Origin: Eutypa lata | Lineage: Eukaryota; Ascomycota; Sordariomycetes; Xylariales; Diatrypaceae | Direction: 5' to 3' | NCBI GenBank assembly: GCA_022661535.1 | Contig: JAKULF010000005.1 | Location: forward strand, 5,208,001 to 5,272,000 | Length of the DNA stretch: 64,000 nt | Translations under genes and position numbers: made by a program | The notes under the pieces: model-generated | Told to the model about the DNA's origin: nothing | What the model saw: only the letters and a program-made list of their open reading frames with translations | Databases searched by the model: none | Shown: one piece after another, positions 37,116-49,277 of the stretch | Layout of the letters: the number at the start of each line of letters is the position of its first letter | How positions within the stretch are numbered: position 1 is the stretch's first letter

Positions 37116-40100
37116 ATCGCGTCGTTACGTGGGCGTTGGCGTTGGGGGGTCGTTGCGTGCGTTGTGGGACAGCAGCGTATAGCTAGCTGACAAGATTTTA
37201 CATTCGCTTTATTGTCAGGGTCGACATGACAGTTAAAGGGAACGAAGAGAAAGAGTAGAGAGAGAAAAGAAAAGAAAAAAAGAGGAGTTAACTACATATT
37301 ATATTATATTACCTTAGACAATTAAACGTACTTAAGTATGTATGCTACTCCGTACCTATGTAGTGTTCATATACGTACCACGACGCCCTGTGTTATGTAC
37401 ATGTAGCTAGTGACGTAGGCCAATACTGAAGAAGAAGAAGGAAAAAAAAGAAAAATACATAATACATGCTACATATGTTCTTGTAGTAGTGAGGGAACCG
37501 GGTTTCGTCTCCCCTTTTTGGTGAATTTTATTTTAGCACATTCACCCGGTTCACCCGCTACACGTCGCTACACGGCAATCATATAGGCTAGGAGTAAGGC
37601 TTGATTGGCCGAGGTTCGACGCTCCAGCATCGCCGCCAAGGCCGTCTAAGCCCTAAAGGACGACCGAGCCCGCCCGCCAACTCTTACTGGACTGGGGCCA
37701 CGATTTGCCGTTCAGTGGCTCCCCGAGGCGCCCTTTTGGGGTGCGATGCGAAATGTGCCAGAGTGACAAGTAGTGAGTGTGCGTCCCACCCCCCCCATGT
37801 CTCGCGGTGTCCGCAACTTCGGAATTGGGTGTGGATAATCCCTTTCATTCATTCCCTCCCCCCCCCTCCTTTCATCCCCGCGAAGGAGGTCCTACCTAGG
37901 TACTAGACTCCCTAGGCCATCATCTTCCCTCGGTGAGAGGATTCATCGTTTTCTACCTGCCTACCCGGATGTAGGTGCATAGGGGCCGAGGACCAACCGA
38001 ATCCCGTAGCCAGCATGTTTAATCTAGGCATCGCATAATGAGCTTATGATTCGACGCACACCGACCGGGACAACGTGATATGAGCTGACAATATCACCGG
38101 CGATCTTCTCACCCAGTTGTCTCTTTTGTGACATGTCCTCTTCCATCTCCCGAGTCAGTTATTAGCGTTAGCGTTGTTGCTGTTGTTATGATTATTGTTA
38201 ATATTATGCGAAAGTCAAGTTCTGTATTGATGGGAAAAGGGGTATGCGAACGAGAACGAGAAAGAGGAAGTCAATAACCCCGAATTTGCAACGTTGCCTT
38301 CTCCCTTTTCTTCGGGACGGGATTATCAGCCCACATAAAATGTGGTGGTGGTGGTGGTGGCTTCAAGCATCCGCTGGCTTGACGCTCACGAGAGAGAGAG
38401 ACCCAACAAGATCCGATAATGGGACAACCGGGCTGCTTAGCCGCGCCTGTTGGCGTGATACCTAGAAGTGATAGTGTTATATTTAGCTAATATTATCCTG
38501 TGACTCTCTGGTTTACCCACCGAAAGAAAGACCGGCCGGCAATGCGGAGGAGGGGGATGTGGATTTCTCGGTAGAAGAACGGAAAGCAAAGCACGCGACA
38601 AAGTAAGCTGAGCTTCGCCTCGAACTGACGAGAGATAGTATAGTGTGTGTGTGTGTGTGTGACAGAAGAAAAGAAAGAGAGCTGGGCCGCTTCCTTGCAG
38701 CCGCAACAGCCATTCCTTCGCCCATTCTCACGCGAGTATTATGTAACTAATTGCGGCATAGCTAACTTAAGGGTCCGTCCACGTTGCATGAAACCATGAG
38801 CTTATTTGAGCCTCCGTCGTACAATATTTATTATTAAACTGCCTACCTTAACTAGTGGTGCCCACTCAGTTACCTATTATATGCAATGCAGCCCAGTTTC
38901 TAAGCGACCGACTATACCATGCGTAGAATCAGTGCCGGCGCGACTAGCTACTCGGTTTTCAGGTAGGCCCATAATAGACCGAGAAGGCGAGTCACCGGTG
39001 ACTGCTGCTGGAAGTCCTTCCGGAGCCGCTTTTTAGGTAATGTGAATTTTTTCTTTCTTTTCTTTCTCGGTCGACACTCGGCCCACTAGGCATGCAAGTG
39101 CGGTACGCACGTACGATCACGATATATTCGACAAATACACCTAAATTCATCGCATAAGATGCCACCACTTACCTAAGAATGATGAGCTTTCTTGCCACAA
39201 TCAATCGGGTCATGTTTCGTTTCTTCCTTAAGCGGGGAATAATTCTTCGGTAACTACGTAGACCAAGAGTCGTGGGGACTCGCATAGCCAGCAAAGCATG
39301 GACAGACCCCTTCTTTTGTTTAAGTAGCACTTAACCTACCGTGAATCTGGTTGGCCCGTAGGACTGGTCAATGAATCTTGATGTGAAGGCACGGATGCCA
39401 CCGGAAAGATCCGAGCCTGGGTCCCGGCTCTGGTGAATGTGTGAACCCAAGTACCTAGGTATGTAACTAAACGCTTGCCCCGTCCCGTGACAAATTTGAT
39501 GCGACCGTAACATCCAGCATTCGGAGCAACATTTCGGCATAGAGCATCTATCCATCCCTCCATTCTTTAGAGAGTGGTATACATCCCAAACTTTCTTCTT
39601 TTCGGCCCGCTGAAACGTTGGATGTCTTGTCCAAAATCCCTTTCCTTGTTTTTCGTATGTATGTAGCTAGTAGCGCACCGAGATCGCTCGCAACGGTTCT
39701 CTTTCCCACCGTCGATGCCAAGCACGTGCGATGTCGCCCTCTCCAACTGCAACTACGGTAAGTGAGGTGAGATGTGCTTGTCGTACTTGAAGTACTTGAA
39801 GCATAGAGGGGGGGAAAAGAGGCCGACACCCGGTATCCCCGTGAAGGCAATGCAAGGAATGCCTTACCAGTTCTCCACTGAGGAGCATCACCGGCGGGTC
39901 GAACGGAGGACCGTCTACGCAAAACCTACCTAGCTAGGTAACTGTGTTGTTGAGAGCTCAAGTTGCTGCCAAAATGATTGACACCGTCTACTATACGCCT
40001 GTTTACATACTTTCTGTAACCCATATGTATTCCAATCATAATGATCAAAATTTGAATAATCTTATAATTATAATGCTAAATGTAGAATAATCACTGATTA

Positions 40101-41057
40101 TTACTAACGAACCAAACATTATTCGACTTAAAGCTTTAACGTGTCATTCAATTTAACAAGTTGATACCGTCTAGCATACACCTATTTACTTATGTAATGT
40201 ATATGTACTCCGGTCATAATGTTATTATAGCTAAATGTGAATAAGCTTATAAGCATAATGTTGAATATTGAATAATCATTGATTATTACTGTCAAATCAA
40301 GTATTATTCGAATTGGAACTTTTAACGTGTCATTTATTTTGGCAGAACTTGGAGCTAGCTGTCTTGAAGTTTGGTTTGGAGATAATCGACATCATGAAAG
40401 CTGGTCTAGGACTATTTTTATAGGGCAGGAGAATAAATTAAAAAAGGAGGCATTTCGAGACATGGTAAAGTTCAGTTCTCGATCCAGTGATCATCCTTGA
40501 CGAAAGAGTCTGGGCCACTTAAGTAAGCACTTTCTCCTTCCCGTTGCGGGTTCGTTGTTGCATGGGGAATCTTGTTAACTAGGTCTAGAGCCAACGGTTT
40601 CCTCAACCAACATTCAAACGTGCATTGTATGTATATCGGCGGCATATAGCGAAATATTCGCTGCCAAGGAGTTTGACGTTGAAAGCATACTACAGGTTTA
40701 GGTAGGTACTTAACCGTCTATTATTATTATTATTGCTCATTATCTCAGGGGGGCCACCATATGGTATCTTCCGAAGGTAGCTGAAGTGGGACGGGCAGAC
40801 AGCGCCGTTGACCCATCACATGGGAATTATTTGGTAAGTATACCGGGTGGTTGGTTGGATTCCCCCCTCGGTGGGTTCTAACTAAGTACGAAGTAGGCTT
40901 AAGCGGTACGGTACGGGAGACATCATCTCTCTCAACCACAATGTACCTCTCTCCAGAAGTGCATTCCAAATCACAGTGCATCGCCTGTGACTTCATTATC
41001 ATTCGCTTCTAGAGAATAAACTAAACGGCCCGAATCTAGCGGAGGGTGCTCCCGAAA
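37116..41057. other. Intergenic, simple repeats and a MITE
   Basis: About 3.9 kb between divergent genes. It contains microsatellites, (GGT)n at 38342-38360 and (TG)n at 38641-38661, a C-rich stretch at 37787-37870, TACCTAGGTA words near 37891 and 39451, and the dimeric MITE-like element at 39956-40355 (listed separately). ORFs up to 124 codons occur (39548-39922, minus) but show no domain. The last few hundred bases are the presumed P450 promoter. Confidence 0.45.
39956..40355. mobile_element. MITE-like element with a duplicated core
   Basis: About 400 bp. The inverted ends are GCTCAAGTTGCTGCCAAAAT on the left and the reverse complement of ATTTTGGCAGAACTTGGAGC on the right. The interior is two head-to-tail copies of a unit of about 180-190 bp, each with AATAATC(A)CTGATTATTACT and a TTTAACGTGTCATT word. 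The unit matches the single-copy element at 24477-24678. No ORF. This looks like a non-autonomous family that expanded by internal duplication. Confidence 0.6.
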
Positions 41058-43231
41058 ATGTTCGAGTTCGAGTCTCTGCAACGAGCTCTGGGCGAGTTAT
41101 CGCAAGAGGTCACAACGGTCAAAGTCTTGGCGGCTTTACTCGTGCTGGCATGTTTGACCTTCCATGACCGAATGGTGGTGTATCATTGCATGATACCACC
41201 CCCTCATCTCTTACTTCTCTTTGTACTATTCTAATACGAAGCTGTAGCTCATCACGCATCATGGCTTGAGGATCATCTACAGCGTTTACCTGCACCCGCT
41301 GGCACCCATTCCCGGCCCGCGGCTGATGGCCGTATCAGTCCTACCGATGGGTCGGCTCCGGACATCCGGGAGATCGCCCTATGCGCTCGCGGAGCTTCAC
41401 AATCGGTATGGTCCCGTCGTTCGCATCGGTCCCAACGAAGTCTCCTGCATTGGATCTGCCGCCTTCCGCGAGGCCTACGGCCACCGCTCCGGGAAGGGTG
41501 GACCGCTGCCTCGTGACCAGCGCGCTGTTGTCAGCCGCCGCGCTTTCGGCGCTATCAGTCTCCTGCAAGCCGACGTGCCGACCCACGCCCGGATGCGGCG
41601 GCGCATGAATCCCGCGTTCTCCGAGAAGGCGGCGCGGGCACAGGTGAGCAATCTATAACCCCTTATCTTCCTCCCATGGCTTGTTGTTATCCGAGCGGCT
41701 TCATGCCTACGATTGGGAACCTTTCAGTGATGTTCGCAACCCCCCTGCCAGATTTATGTAACACCAGGGGCAAAGCGTCCATGAGCTCCCGTGAGATGTT
41801 TGAACAATAATAACATTTTGCTAACTCTGGGTGCGGTCTAGGAGCCACTGGTGGCAAGCTACGCTAATGCGCTTATTCAACGGCTGCGTGAGACGGCGAT
41901 GGAACCATCGCCTGGGAAAGAAGAGACAGTGAGAACGGGTCAAGCAGTCAACCTGTGCCAATACTTAGCGTGGGCCACGTTCGACATCCAGGGCGACCTC
42001 GTCTTCGGCGAAGACGTATTCGAGTCTCTCCGGAACCGCCGCGACCACCCATTGCCAACGACGGTGATGGGTTTCTTCCGCGCGCTGATTTGGATCAAGT
42101 CTCTAACGGAGATCTTCCCTATGTGGGCATTCGCGGGTCTCCAAAAACTCATGGCTGCGCTGCCGAAGCGCGGCGGCAAGAGTAAAGGCATCGCCGAGAC
42201 CATGAAGGAGCACGCCGTCACCGTGAGACGGATGGTCGACCGCCGGATGGCCACCGGCGCCACAGACCACCCGGATTACATGTCGTTTATCGAGCGGGAG
42301 AACGCGACGACGGGCGAGATGCTGACTCGAGAAGAGATGTACGCCAACGCGCAGGTGCTAGTGACAGCGGGCAGCGAGACCGTAGCCACCGTCCTATCCG
42401 GGACGCTGTATCTACTACTGACGCACGGGGCCACACTAACACGTCTACAAAAGGAGGTGCGATCCACGTTCGCGTCGGAGTCCGATGTCGACTTCGCCGG
42501 CGTGGCGCGCCTCGAGTACCTAGGGGCGGTGATCAACGAGGCCATGCGCGTCTGGCACCCGGTCGCGACGCCGTTCGTGCGCCAAGTGCCGCAAGGCGGC
42601 GGCGAGGTCGGGGGCTACTACGTCCCCGAGGGCGCCCTCCTCGGCATCTCCAATTACGCCACGTGCCGCTCCGAGCGCTATTTTCGGGATGCCGGGAAGT
42701 TCGTCCCGGAGCGCTGGCTGGGCGCACCCGAGTACGCGGATGATGACAGGGATGCCTTTCAGGTGAGTGAACTGGTGGGGGTGGGTGGTCGAAATTCCCA
42801 TTGTATGGACCGACCGACCGACCGACCGACTAACCCGACTATGTGGTTTCTTCCACGTCTTATGGGTTACACATAAGACGTCGAACACGTGCCGACACAT
42901 ACCCACATACCTCCATAAGCCACGTTCCTCCCCCCACCCCCACACGTTTATAGATATTTTCATCACCGAAAGAAAAAGAAAAAAAAGGACATATGCTGAC
43001 ACCACCAACCCACCGTAGCCCTTCGGTTTCGGCCCAATGTCCTGCATAGGTTCTGCCCTGGGACGCCTGGAAACGCGACTCCTGCTAGCCAAGCTGATCT
43101 GGAACTTCGACATGGAGCTGATGCCGGAGAGCCGCAACTGGATCGAGAACATGGAACACTACATGGTTTGGCAGAAGCCGCCACTGATGGTGACGCTGCG
43201 TCAGGCGCAGGCAGAATCAGATGGATGCTAA
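41058..43231 (+). CDS. Cytochrome P450 monooxygenase
   Basis: Haem-thiolate monooxygenase, membrane-anchored in the ER. Four exons: 41058 to about 41177, 41248-41643, 41842-42762 and 43019-43231, giving about 549 aa. All joins are in phase 0. Motifs: an N-terminal hydrophobic anchor (VLAALLVLACLTF), the HPLAPIPGPRL hinge, AGSET in helix I (about 348), ExxR as EAMR (about 405), FVPERWLG, and the haem loop FGFGPMSCIG with Cys at about 488. The end of exon 1 is uncertain: GTGGTG at 41175 and GTGTAT at 41178 both keep frame. The third intron is long (256 bp). No polyketide synthase, NRPS or terpene gene adjoins, so the substrate is unknown. The hinge and haem-loop sequences resemble fungal secondary-metabolism P450s (inference). 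Confidence 0.92.
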
Positions 43232-43981
43232 GAAAAGATAATAGGAGAAGTATATATATATAAGTAGGTAGAAATATAAGACCTTACATGCAAAAGGTAC
43301 CTACTTGCCTTGTACCGTGGAATCATATTTCTTCTTCTAGTATCTAGTGCCCTTGCCCGCAACTCTATTGTAGGAAAACCCGATGATACAATGAAGTAGT
43401 CGTTCCTACTATATTAAGTACCTATATATGCAGAAGCTACCCATATGTGTAACCATACAGGTTGTCGACAATTTAAATGATACATGTTAAAATGCATAGA
43501 TTCGAATAATCACTGCTTATTCAGCAGCAATTACCAATTATTCCATAATGAATAACATAAAAGATTATTATTCCCATTCCGAAATACAATAGAATGAAAT
43601 CTTTTTTTTATCAAAGCTGTGGGATATTTGGTGGGATAGCAAAGTAGTGGCTGAGAGCCACCAGGTCAAACAGAGGAATTCAGTGTCAAGACGTCACCAT
43701 TCCGGCGTTTGCAGCCGGATGGCACCCATATAGCTAGATTCCTGGCCTAGGTATTCCTGACAACACACAAGCTTCCTGAGTCCGGTAAAATAACCCCTAG
43801 CTCTTCACAAAAGCTTAATTATTAATATGCAAGCCATTTATGTGAATTTACTTGAAGCGAAAGTGTATCAATTATTCTGGCAACGACTTGCCATACATAC
43901 ATACCTACTACCACTTACGCACCCAGGCAACACCGCAGCACCCTTTATCCCCCTTTTCTCCTTCCCCACCAATCAACCAAC
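43232..43981. other. Convergent intergenic with dispersed repeats
   Basis: Between the P450 and URB2 3' ends. The part at 43460-43615 has AATAATCACTGCTTATT and related words reminiscent of the MITE family at 24.5 and 40.0 kb, in diverged form. The part at 43634-43768 is a repeat shared with 49732-49842. No ORF with a domain. Confidence 0.5.
43634..43768. repeat. Dispersed repeat, copy 1
   Basis: Shares GCAAAGTAGT, then a GTCAAAC-GAGGAA segment, GGTGTCA-type sequence, ATAGCTAG and TATTCCTGA in the same order with 49732-49842. This copy has an extra stretch of about 27 bp around CCGGCGTTTGCAGCCGG. No coding potential. Confidence 0.6.
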
Positions 43982-46900
43982 CTAAACACCACTCCACCGC
44001 CCAAACTTCTTATAATCCACATACAACTGCCTAAACAGCGCCCGTCCATTCGCATCCAAGCTATCCCCGAGCACGCGCCGCCCGCCCTGCGGCGTGACAT
44101 CGAGAATGGCGTAAACGCCCGTCTCGAGCGCCTTGCGCACGTCGCGCGGCACGTCCGCCCCTCCGCCCTCGAGCTGCAGCTTGATGTACGTCTCGAGCAC
44201 CACGTACATATCCTGTCCGGCGGCGCGCTTGGCCGCGTCGGTGGCCGAGTCGAGCTGCTGCTGCTGCTGGTGGTGCGAGGACGAAGAACGGGAAGAAGAA
44301 GAGGAGGAGGAGGAGGAAGCGACAGAGGCAGCGCTCGGCTCGCAGACCAGCGTCAGGAGGCGCGCGAACCGCGCTGCGTGGCGCGCCTGGAGTCGCGAGG
44401 ATAGCCAGGGCGGGTACGGGCGTTTCGCCTGCCGGGAATGGGGGTGCTGGCGGTGTGCTTGCGACGTGGAGTTCGGGTCCGCGAGGAGGACGCGGAGCAT
44501 GGCTTGGAGGGTGGCGAGGAGGATGGGGAAGTGGCCCTCCAGACGGCGCCGGTGCCGCTTGATGATCGCCGCGACGAGCTTGTACGACTTGTCGTATACT
44601 TGGCCGGCCGCTTTGGCTTCTGGCAGGTTGGGACCCTGGGGTGAGCACACGTCGATGACGCTGGTGAGGGTTAGTTCGATGCCGAATTGCGTCGTCGAGT
44701 TGGCGTGCTTGTCTAGTAGGAGGAGCAATATGTCGGACAGGTGGTTGAAATGCTGGATAGTTTCGGTCTTGGCCAGGAGTGGCGCAAGTTGCCCATGGAT
44801 TGCGGCAATGTCGATCACCTCGTCATCGCCCTTGGTTAATGAGGGATTTGGCGCTGTAATAGAAGTTAGATAGTGTCCTAAAATTGTGATAGATCTTTTA
44901 TTTAGAGAGAGAAATACCTTGCAGTTCAATAGTCTTCTTGATGGCGAGGAGAGCCCCAAGTGAACCAGCAGTCAACTTTTCGCCGTGGACCAATTTAGTC
45001 AACAACCGGACCTTGGTAGCTTGATTGTTGTTCTTAATGAAAGCTTCGACAAGTTCGTAGATAGAGTCTTCGGTTCCGGCTTCGACGGATTCTTCAAGCC
45101 ATGAGGTAATAGATGGCTCCTTGTATCTGTCTGGGAAATTGACAAGGAGGAATTTCCTCAGTTTCCAACCTATGGCCCGTCCTTGGGCGACGTATGATTT
45201 TGCGGCTGTCTCTAATTGAGCAATTATCTCGTTTTGCAAGTCGATCGCTTTACTAGCAAGAGTGTCGGATAAGCAGTCAACAGCACTCAACGTCGCTTGA
45301 AGTGTAAGTGGAGCTTCATTTCCCTCGACAACTGCATGTGACTTGTATTCGCTTGCAAACTTAGACAGACTATGCTCGACCATCTTCCGCAACTTCCTCA
45401 TGACTTTACTTGAATCAATAGCACTGTTGAGAGGTTTAGAATCTGGTGCGCATTTCAGCGCAAATGCTAAGCCCTTCACCAGAAGCATCTGTGCGGGGGA
45501 ATGCTTTGATGTTTTGACACCTTCAACATAACGAGACGCTTCACCTAGGTATCGTATTGAGGTCTCTTCTACATTGGTAATTATATGTCTAGATTAGTTA
45601 GCAATGAGAACATCATCATAAGAATTGGTACGCCTACTTGAGGGTCAAGTCAATCAGTTTCTCGACTAGACTAAGCTGATTTGAGTTGTTGTGAGTCGTA
45701 TTCGAAGCAATGTGAACGAGGTCTTCGAATTCCATTTTCTGAACTCATTGTTAGTGGCCCTTTATATATATATAAAGGTGTGATGTTACGTACCTCGTAG
45801 AACGTTGGTTGTTGCATGACTTTTACCAACAAACGCAGCACGGCATTTGCGTATGAAGGGTCTATAGATGCTTTAGTAGCAACATCCGATTTCCAAGTCT
45901 TCCAAGATGACATGATGCGCTTGCGGCGTCTTCTTGTTAGTGCTTCAGTCGGAAATTCCAGGAGACTCCAGATCTCTGAGAGGCTCTGCGGTTGTGTCCA
46001 GCCGCATTGAGTCTCCGTGCTAGTAATGGCGTCAAGGGTTTGTGAGATAAGCGCGTCGATCATAGGTTCTTCGTTTTCGACGTCTGGATTCGTGACAAGT
46101 CCTCCCACAAGTCTTCGAGCCTGTGAGTCTACCTGAGTGCGAGCTTCCGGATCTTGCTCGATGCGCCGGAAGAGAGTGACGAGTAAGTCCGAAATCATGT
46201 TCTCATCCGTTTTTGGTAGTTCGGCAAGCCTAGGAAACTCTCTGAATATGAGGACTATGTAATGCTCTAAAGAGGAAATAGTTTCACCAGCTTCAAGGGC
46301 GAGTATCAACCTCTCAATAAACGACCTTGTCACCTGCGTTAACTCTGCTTCATCTTTGCCCGCAGGATGATTTGCTAGCAATAACCGGCAAGAGCAACTG
46401 AATGCTTCCACCGTTTCAGAGTCAGATAAAGGCTTAGCTTTAAGAACACTGGCAAGACTAGGTTTAACTTCAGTCCAGAGCCGGCTTATGTCGCCAGAAG
46501 ACTCCCAAGAAGCTAAGTAGCCGACAATGCGCCATCTCAAAGCCGCCAATTGCGAAGGTAGTTTCTTATGGGTTTTGTCTTGGAGAGCCATAGTGAATAC
46601 CTTGGAGTCGACATCTTTGATATATTCTTCTTGAGTGATGCCTGTACATATGCCATCAAGAACCACCAGCAAGGCTCTACCGTCCAGGGTTTGTGTTTCG
46701 AGCCAATCCAGAAGTCGTGACAGCTGTGTGGTAGACAATGTGCTTTGGAGAATATTAGCAAGATGTTGTCGAATCCGTAGATCGAACCATATAGTTTTCT
46801 CTAATGGTATCAATGCCTGGCTCGAAGAATTACGAAGGCGCTTGAACCACTGTTTAATAAATCCGGAAAGATCACGAGCTCTTGTATACGCGTCAAGCAA

Positions 46901-48393
46901 GGAGATAGTCACTTCGGTGACAATTTGATCTACTTGCTCAGGAGACTGGACAGAATCAGAAGAAATAGCATCTAGGGTATTTTCAAGAATGGTATCATCC
47001 GTCAAGAATACGTCGGAATCACATTTCACGATTTTCGCGAGAAGGACCCAGTCGATACGATCCGACCTAAGAGCATATGCTTTGCATACTTCCCGAAGCG
47101 TCGCAGTATCCGGAGTTGAACCAGTTGTCAACGCTGTGTCAAGCAGCCGAGTGATAGCATCGTTTCGACTTGACGTTTCCATAGACTCGATGGTTTCTAA
47201 CAAGGCTGCAAAAACCTTTTGTGCCCAGGAAGCATGCTCGAGTTTCGAAGTTGTGTCTGTCGGATCTCGAGGAGTTCGTGCTGCTACGTCCCATATGACA
47301 ATGCAGGATGCGAAAGCTTTATTGGATGTTATAGCTAAGGCGGCCTTCAATATCTCGACACTCCCATCGATGGCAAACCTTTGTCGGACAGGTCGAATAA
47401 ATTGTGCTCCCAGGAACTGCTCTAATTGTCGAAGCCACAATTCCCTGGTAGTCTGACTTCCCAGCAGGGGCGATGACACATCAAGCCCTTTAATTTTAGC
47501 AACAATCGAGCAAATAGGCTGATAGAGGTGCCTAGCGAATTCGTAGGTGTCTTCCTTGTTGTGGAGATGAAAATTCCATAGGGTAGTCAAAATCCCAACC
47601 CAATACTTCTGGTCTTGGGAGGCGCCATGCTCCAAATCTGTCAAAGCATTGTCGCAAATCCAAAGCAGTCTTGCAGTGATATCCCTGGTCTCCTCGGTGG
47701 ATGAGGAGAAAAGGGACTTGATGTGTTCTGCCCCAACCTTCTTCTCTGGGCTCTCGGTTTCAACGTGGCGGTTATTATAGGCAAGTAGACTACCTAAGGC
47801 GCCAAAAATCTCCACGGCAGTTTTCGTACAGCCTGCATGAGTTTTCAGCTGGCTAATGTCATGCGATGATTCGCCGCCTCTTTTTCTCTTTGCGCCTTTC
47901 TCAACATCGCTTGTCTGAACCCCATTTACTTGAGTAGTTGCCGCGTCTGGTTGTCTAAGAGATTTATATACGTCGTCTAAGGTTTGTCGGAGTATGGAGG
48001 TGAACTTTCGATCTGCTAGAACCCTTCCTAGGGTTTGAGGAGGAATTTTGAGGAACGCATGTGATAGGACAGTCCATGTTAAAGGATATCGACGGGCCTG
48101 TTCAGCATGTTGGTTCGTGCCAGTCATCTGCTTGAATAGCCATCTTAAGATAGTCTCCTCAACACTATGTAACCTGGTTCCCTTAGATGCTGACAGTAGT
48201 TGCCATATCTTGTAGATTTTGTCGGGGAGGGTCAAATCGTTATTCTCGTCGAGAGACCTAACAGCCCGTATCAAGGTTGTACGCCCGGACTAGCTAAAAG
48301 TATCAGTACCTCAATTGATGTTATATAGGTAGACAGTAACTAAAATAATAAATAACTTACATGAGCTTGCCCATCTACATCCATTGGAACCAT
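43982..48393 (-). CDS. URB2: Urb2/Npa2-type nucleolar pre-ribosome factor
   Basis: Nucleolar protein needed for 27S pre-rRNA processing and 60S subunit assembly (yeast Urb2/Npa2). Five exons: 48393-48361, 48289-45794, 45738-45638, 45588-44918 and 44853-43982. The four introns keep frame, giving 1390 aa. The first exon codes only eleven residues. Splicing to TCC at 48289 uses the second of two close TAG acceptors; the first would give a stop. The N-terminal IRAVRSLDENN and the extreme C-terminal NGRALFRQLYVDYKKFGRW match the Urb2 C-terminal domain; the middle is helical and weakly conserved. Near the C-terminus is an insertion of Ser and Gln runs (about residues 1255-1285). The last exon is much more GC-rich than the rest. 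Head-to-head with MIC10. Confidence 0.9.
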
Positions 48394-48867
48394 GATTGCT
48401 AATCTGCATTGCAAATCGCAGAAGGTTCAAGAGTGTGCTTCAATTATACAAGTAACTCAACTCCCCGCTATAGAGGTATCGCGAACCTAATTGAAGGTCG
48501 CTGATATTCAGTCGCTCTACAAAAAAATTAAGTTCTGCCGCAAAGCTTGGCTCATTATCTTATCCTTCCCTCCAATTAGGAAGGCGGTAAAGTGGAAAGA
48601 GCCATCAAGTGGATACCCATATTAGAGTTGGCGAGCTGTAGCGTTTCGTGCCGGACCGGGAAGTTTAGAAGACGTTCGTTAAGCTGTCAAGGGTTGAACG
48701 GACGAGCCTAAGCTCACAAATTCAAGGTGACGACATCCTTAGATCAACTTCCATTCATTGAAACTTGTAACCACCTCCATTTCTGCGAGGTATGGCTATC
48801 TGAAGCTATTTTCGAGTCAATTAATAACTAATGCGTAATCTAGAATCCATTCATCCGCTCATCTACC
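48394..48867. promoter_or_regulatory. Bidirectional promoter, URB2 and MIC10
   Basis: A 474-bp interval between two genes transcribed in opposite directions, both housekeeping genes. No ORF. It includes AT-rich stretches and CCTTCCCTCC-type pyrimidine runs near 48560-48580. A shared core promoter is inferred from the spacing alone. Confidence 0.45.
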
Positions 48868-49277
48868 ATGGCCCAATCCACAGCTGTGCCCCCGCCGACG
48901 AGCGCGGTTTCCCGACCCGTGAGCGAGGCACTTTTGAACGAAAAGGTATAACAAGCCCATACACGCACGCACATACGAATCCGCATACCTCCTACCATTT
49001 TCAACACTACCAACCCAGCGCGCAGTTGTAAAACAGCGTCGAGATATATATGTTCGAATATGCTGACAATGTGGGTCTGCAGTGGGATCGCTGTCTCTCC
49101 AATCTGATCATAAAATCCTCCCTCGGTCTCGGCTTCGGTGTTGTCTTCTCAGTTCTCCTCTTCAAGCGGAGGGCATGGCCGACCTTCCTAGGCGCCGGGT
49201 TCGGTGCTGGCAGAGCGTACGAAGAGTGCAACTGGAGTCTGAAGCAAGCCTCGAAGGACTTGAAGCAGAGCTCGTGA
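48868..49277 (+). CDS. MIC10: MICOS subunit Mic10
   Basis: Inner mitochondrial membrane protein that bends the membrane at crista junctions as part of the MICOS complex. Two exons, 48868-48945 and 49083-49277, with a 137-bp GT-AG intron in phase 0, give 90 aa, the normal size for the family. The short polar N-terminus ends SEALLNEK. After the intron come WDRCLSNLIIKSS and two hydrophobic hairpin segments that carry the diagnostic glycine-rich motifs: GLGFGVVFS in the first and GAGFGAGRAYEEC in the second, which drive oligomerisation in the family. A basic KRRAW loop lies between them. A short polar tail follows. The start is the first ATG of the open frame. Confidence 0.93.

Noticed and set aside
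39548..39922. ORF of 124 codons on the minus strand
   Set aside because: No domain, overlapping ORFs in other frames, and Ser/Arg-rich composition typical of chance ORFs.
44133..44873. ORF of 246 codons on the plus strand
   Set aside because: Antisense shadow of the GC-rich last exon of URB2, dominated by Glu/Cys runs from the triplet tracts.
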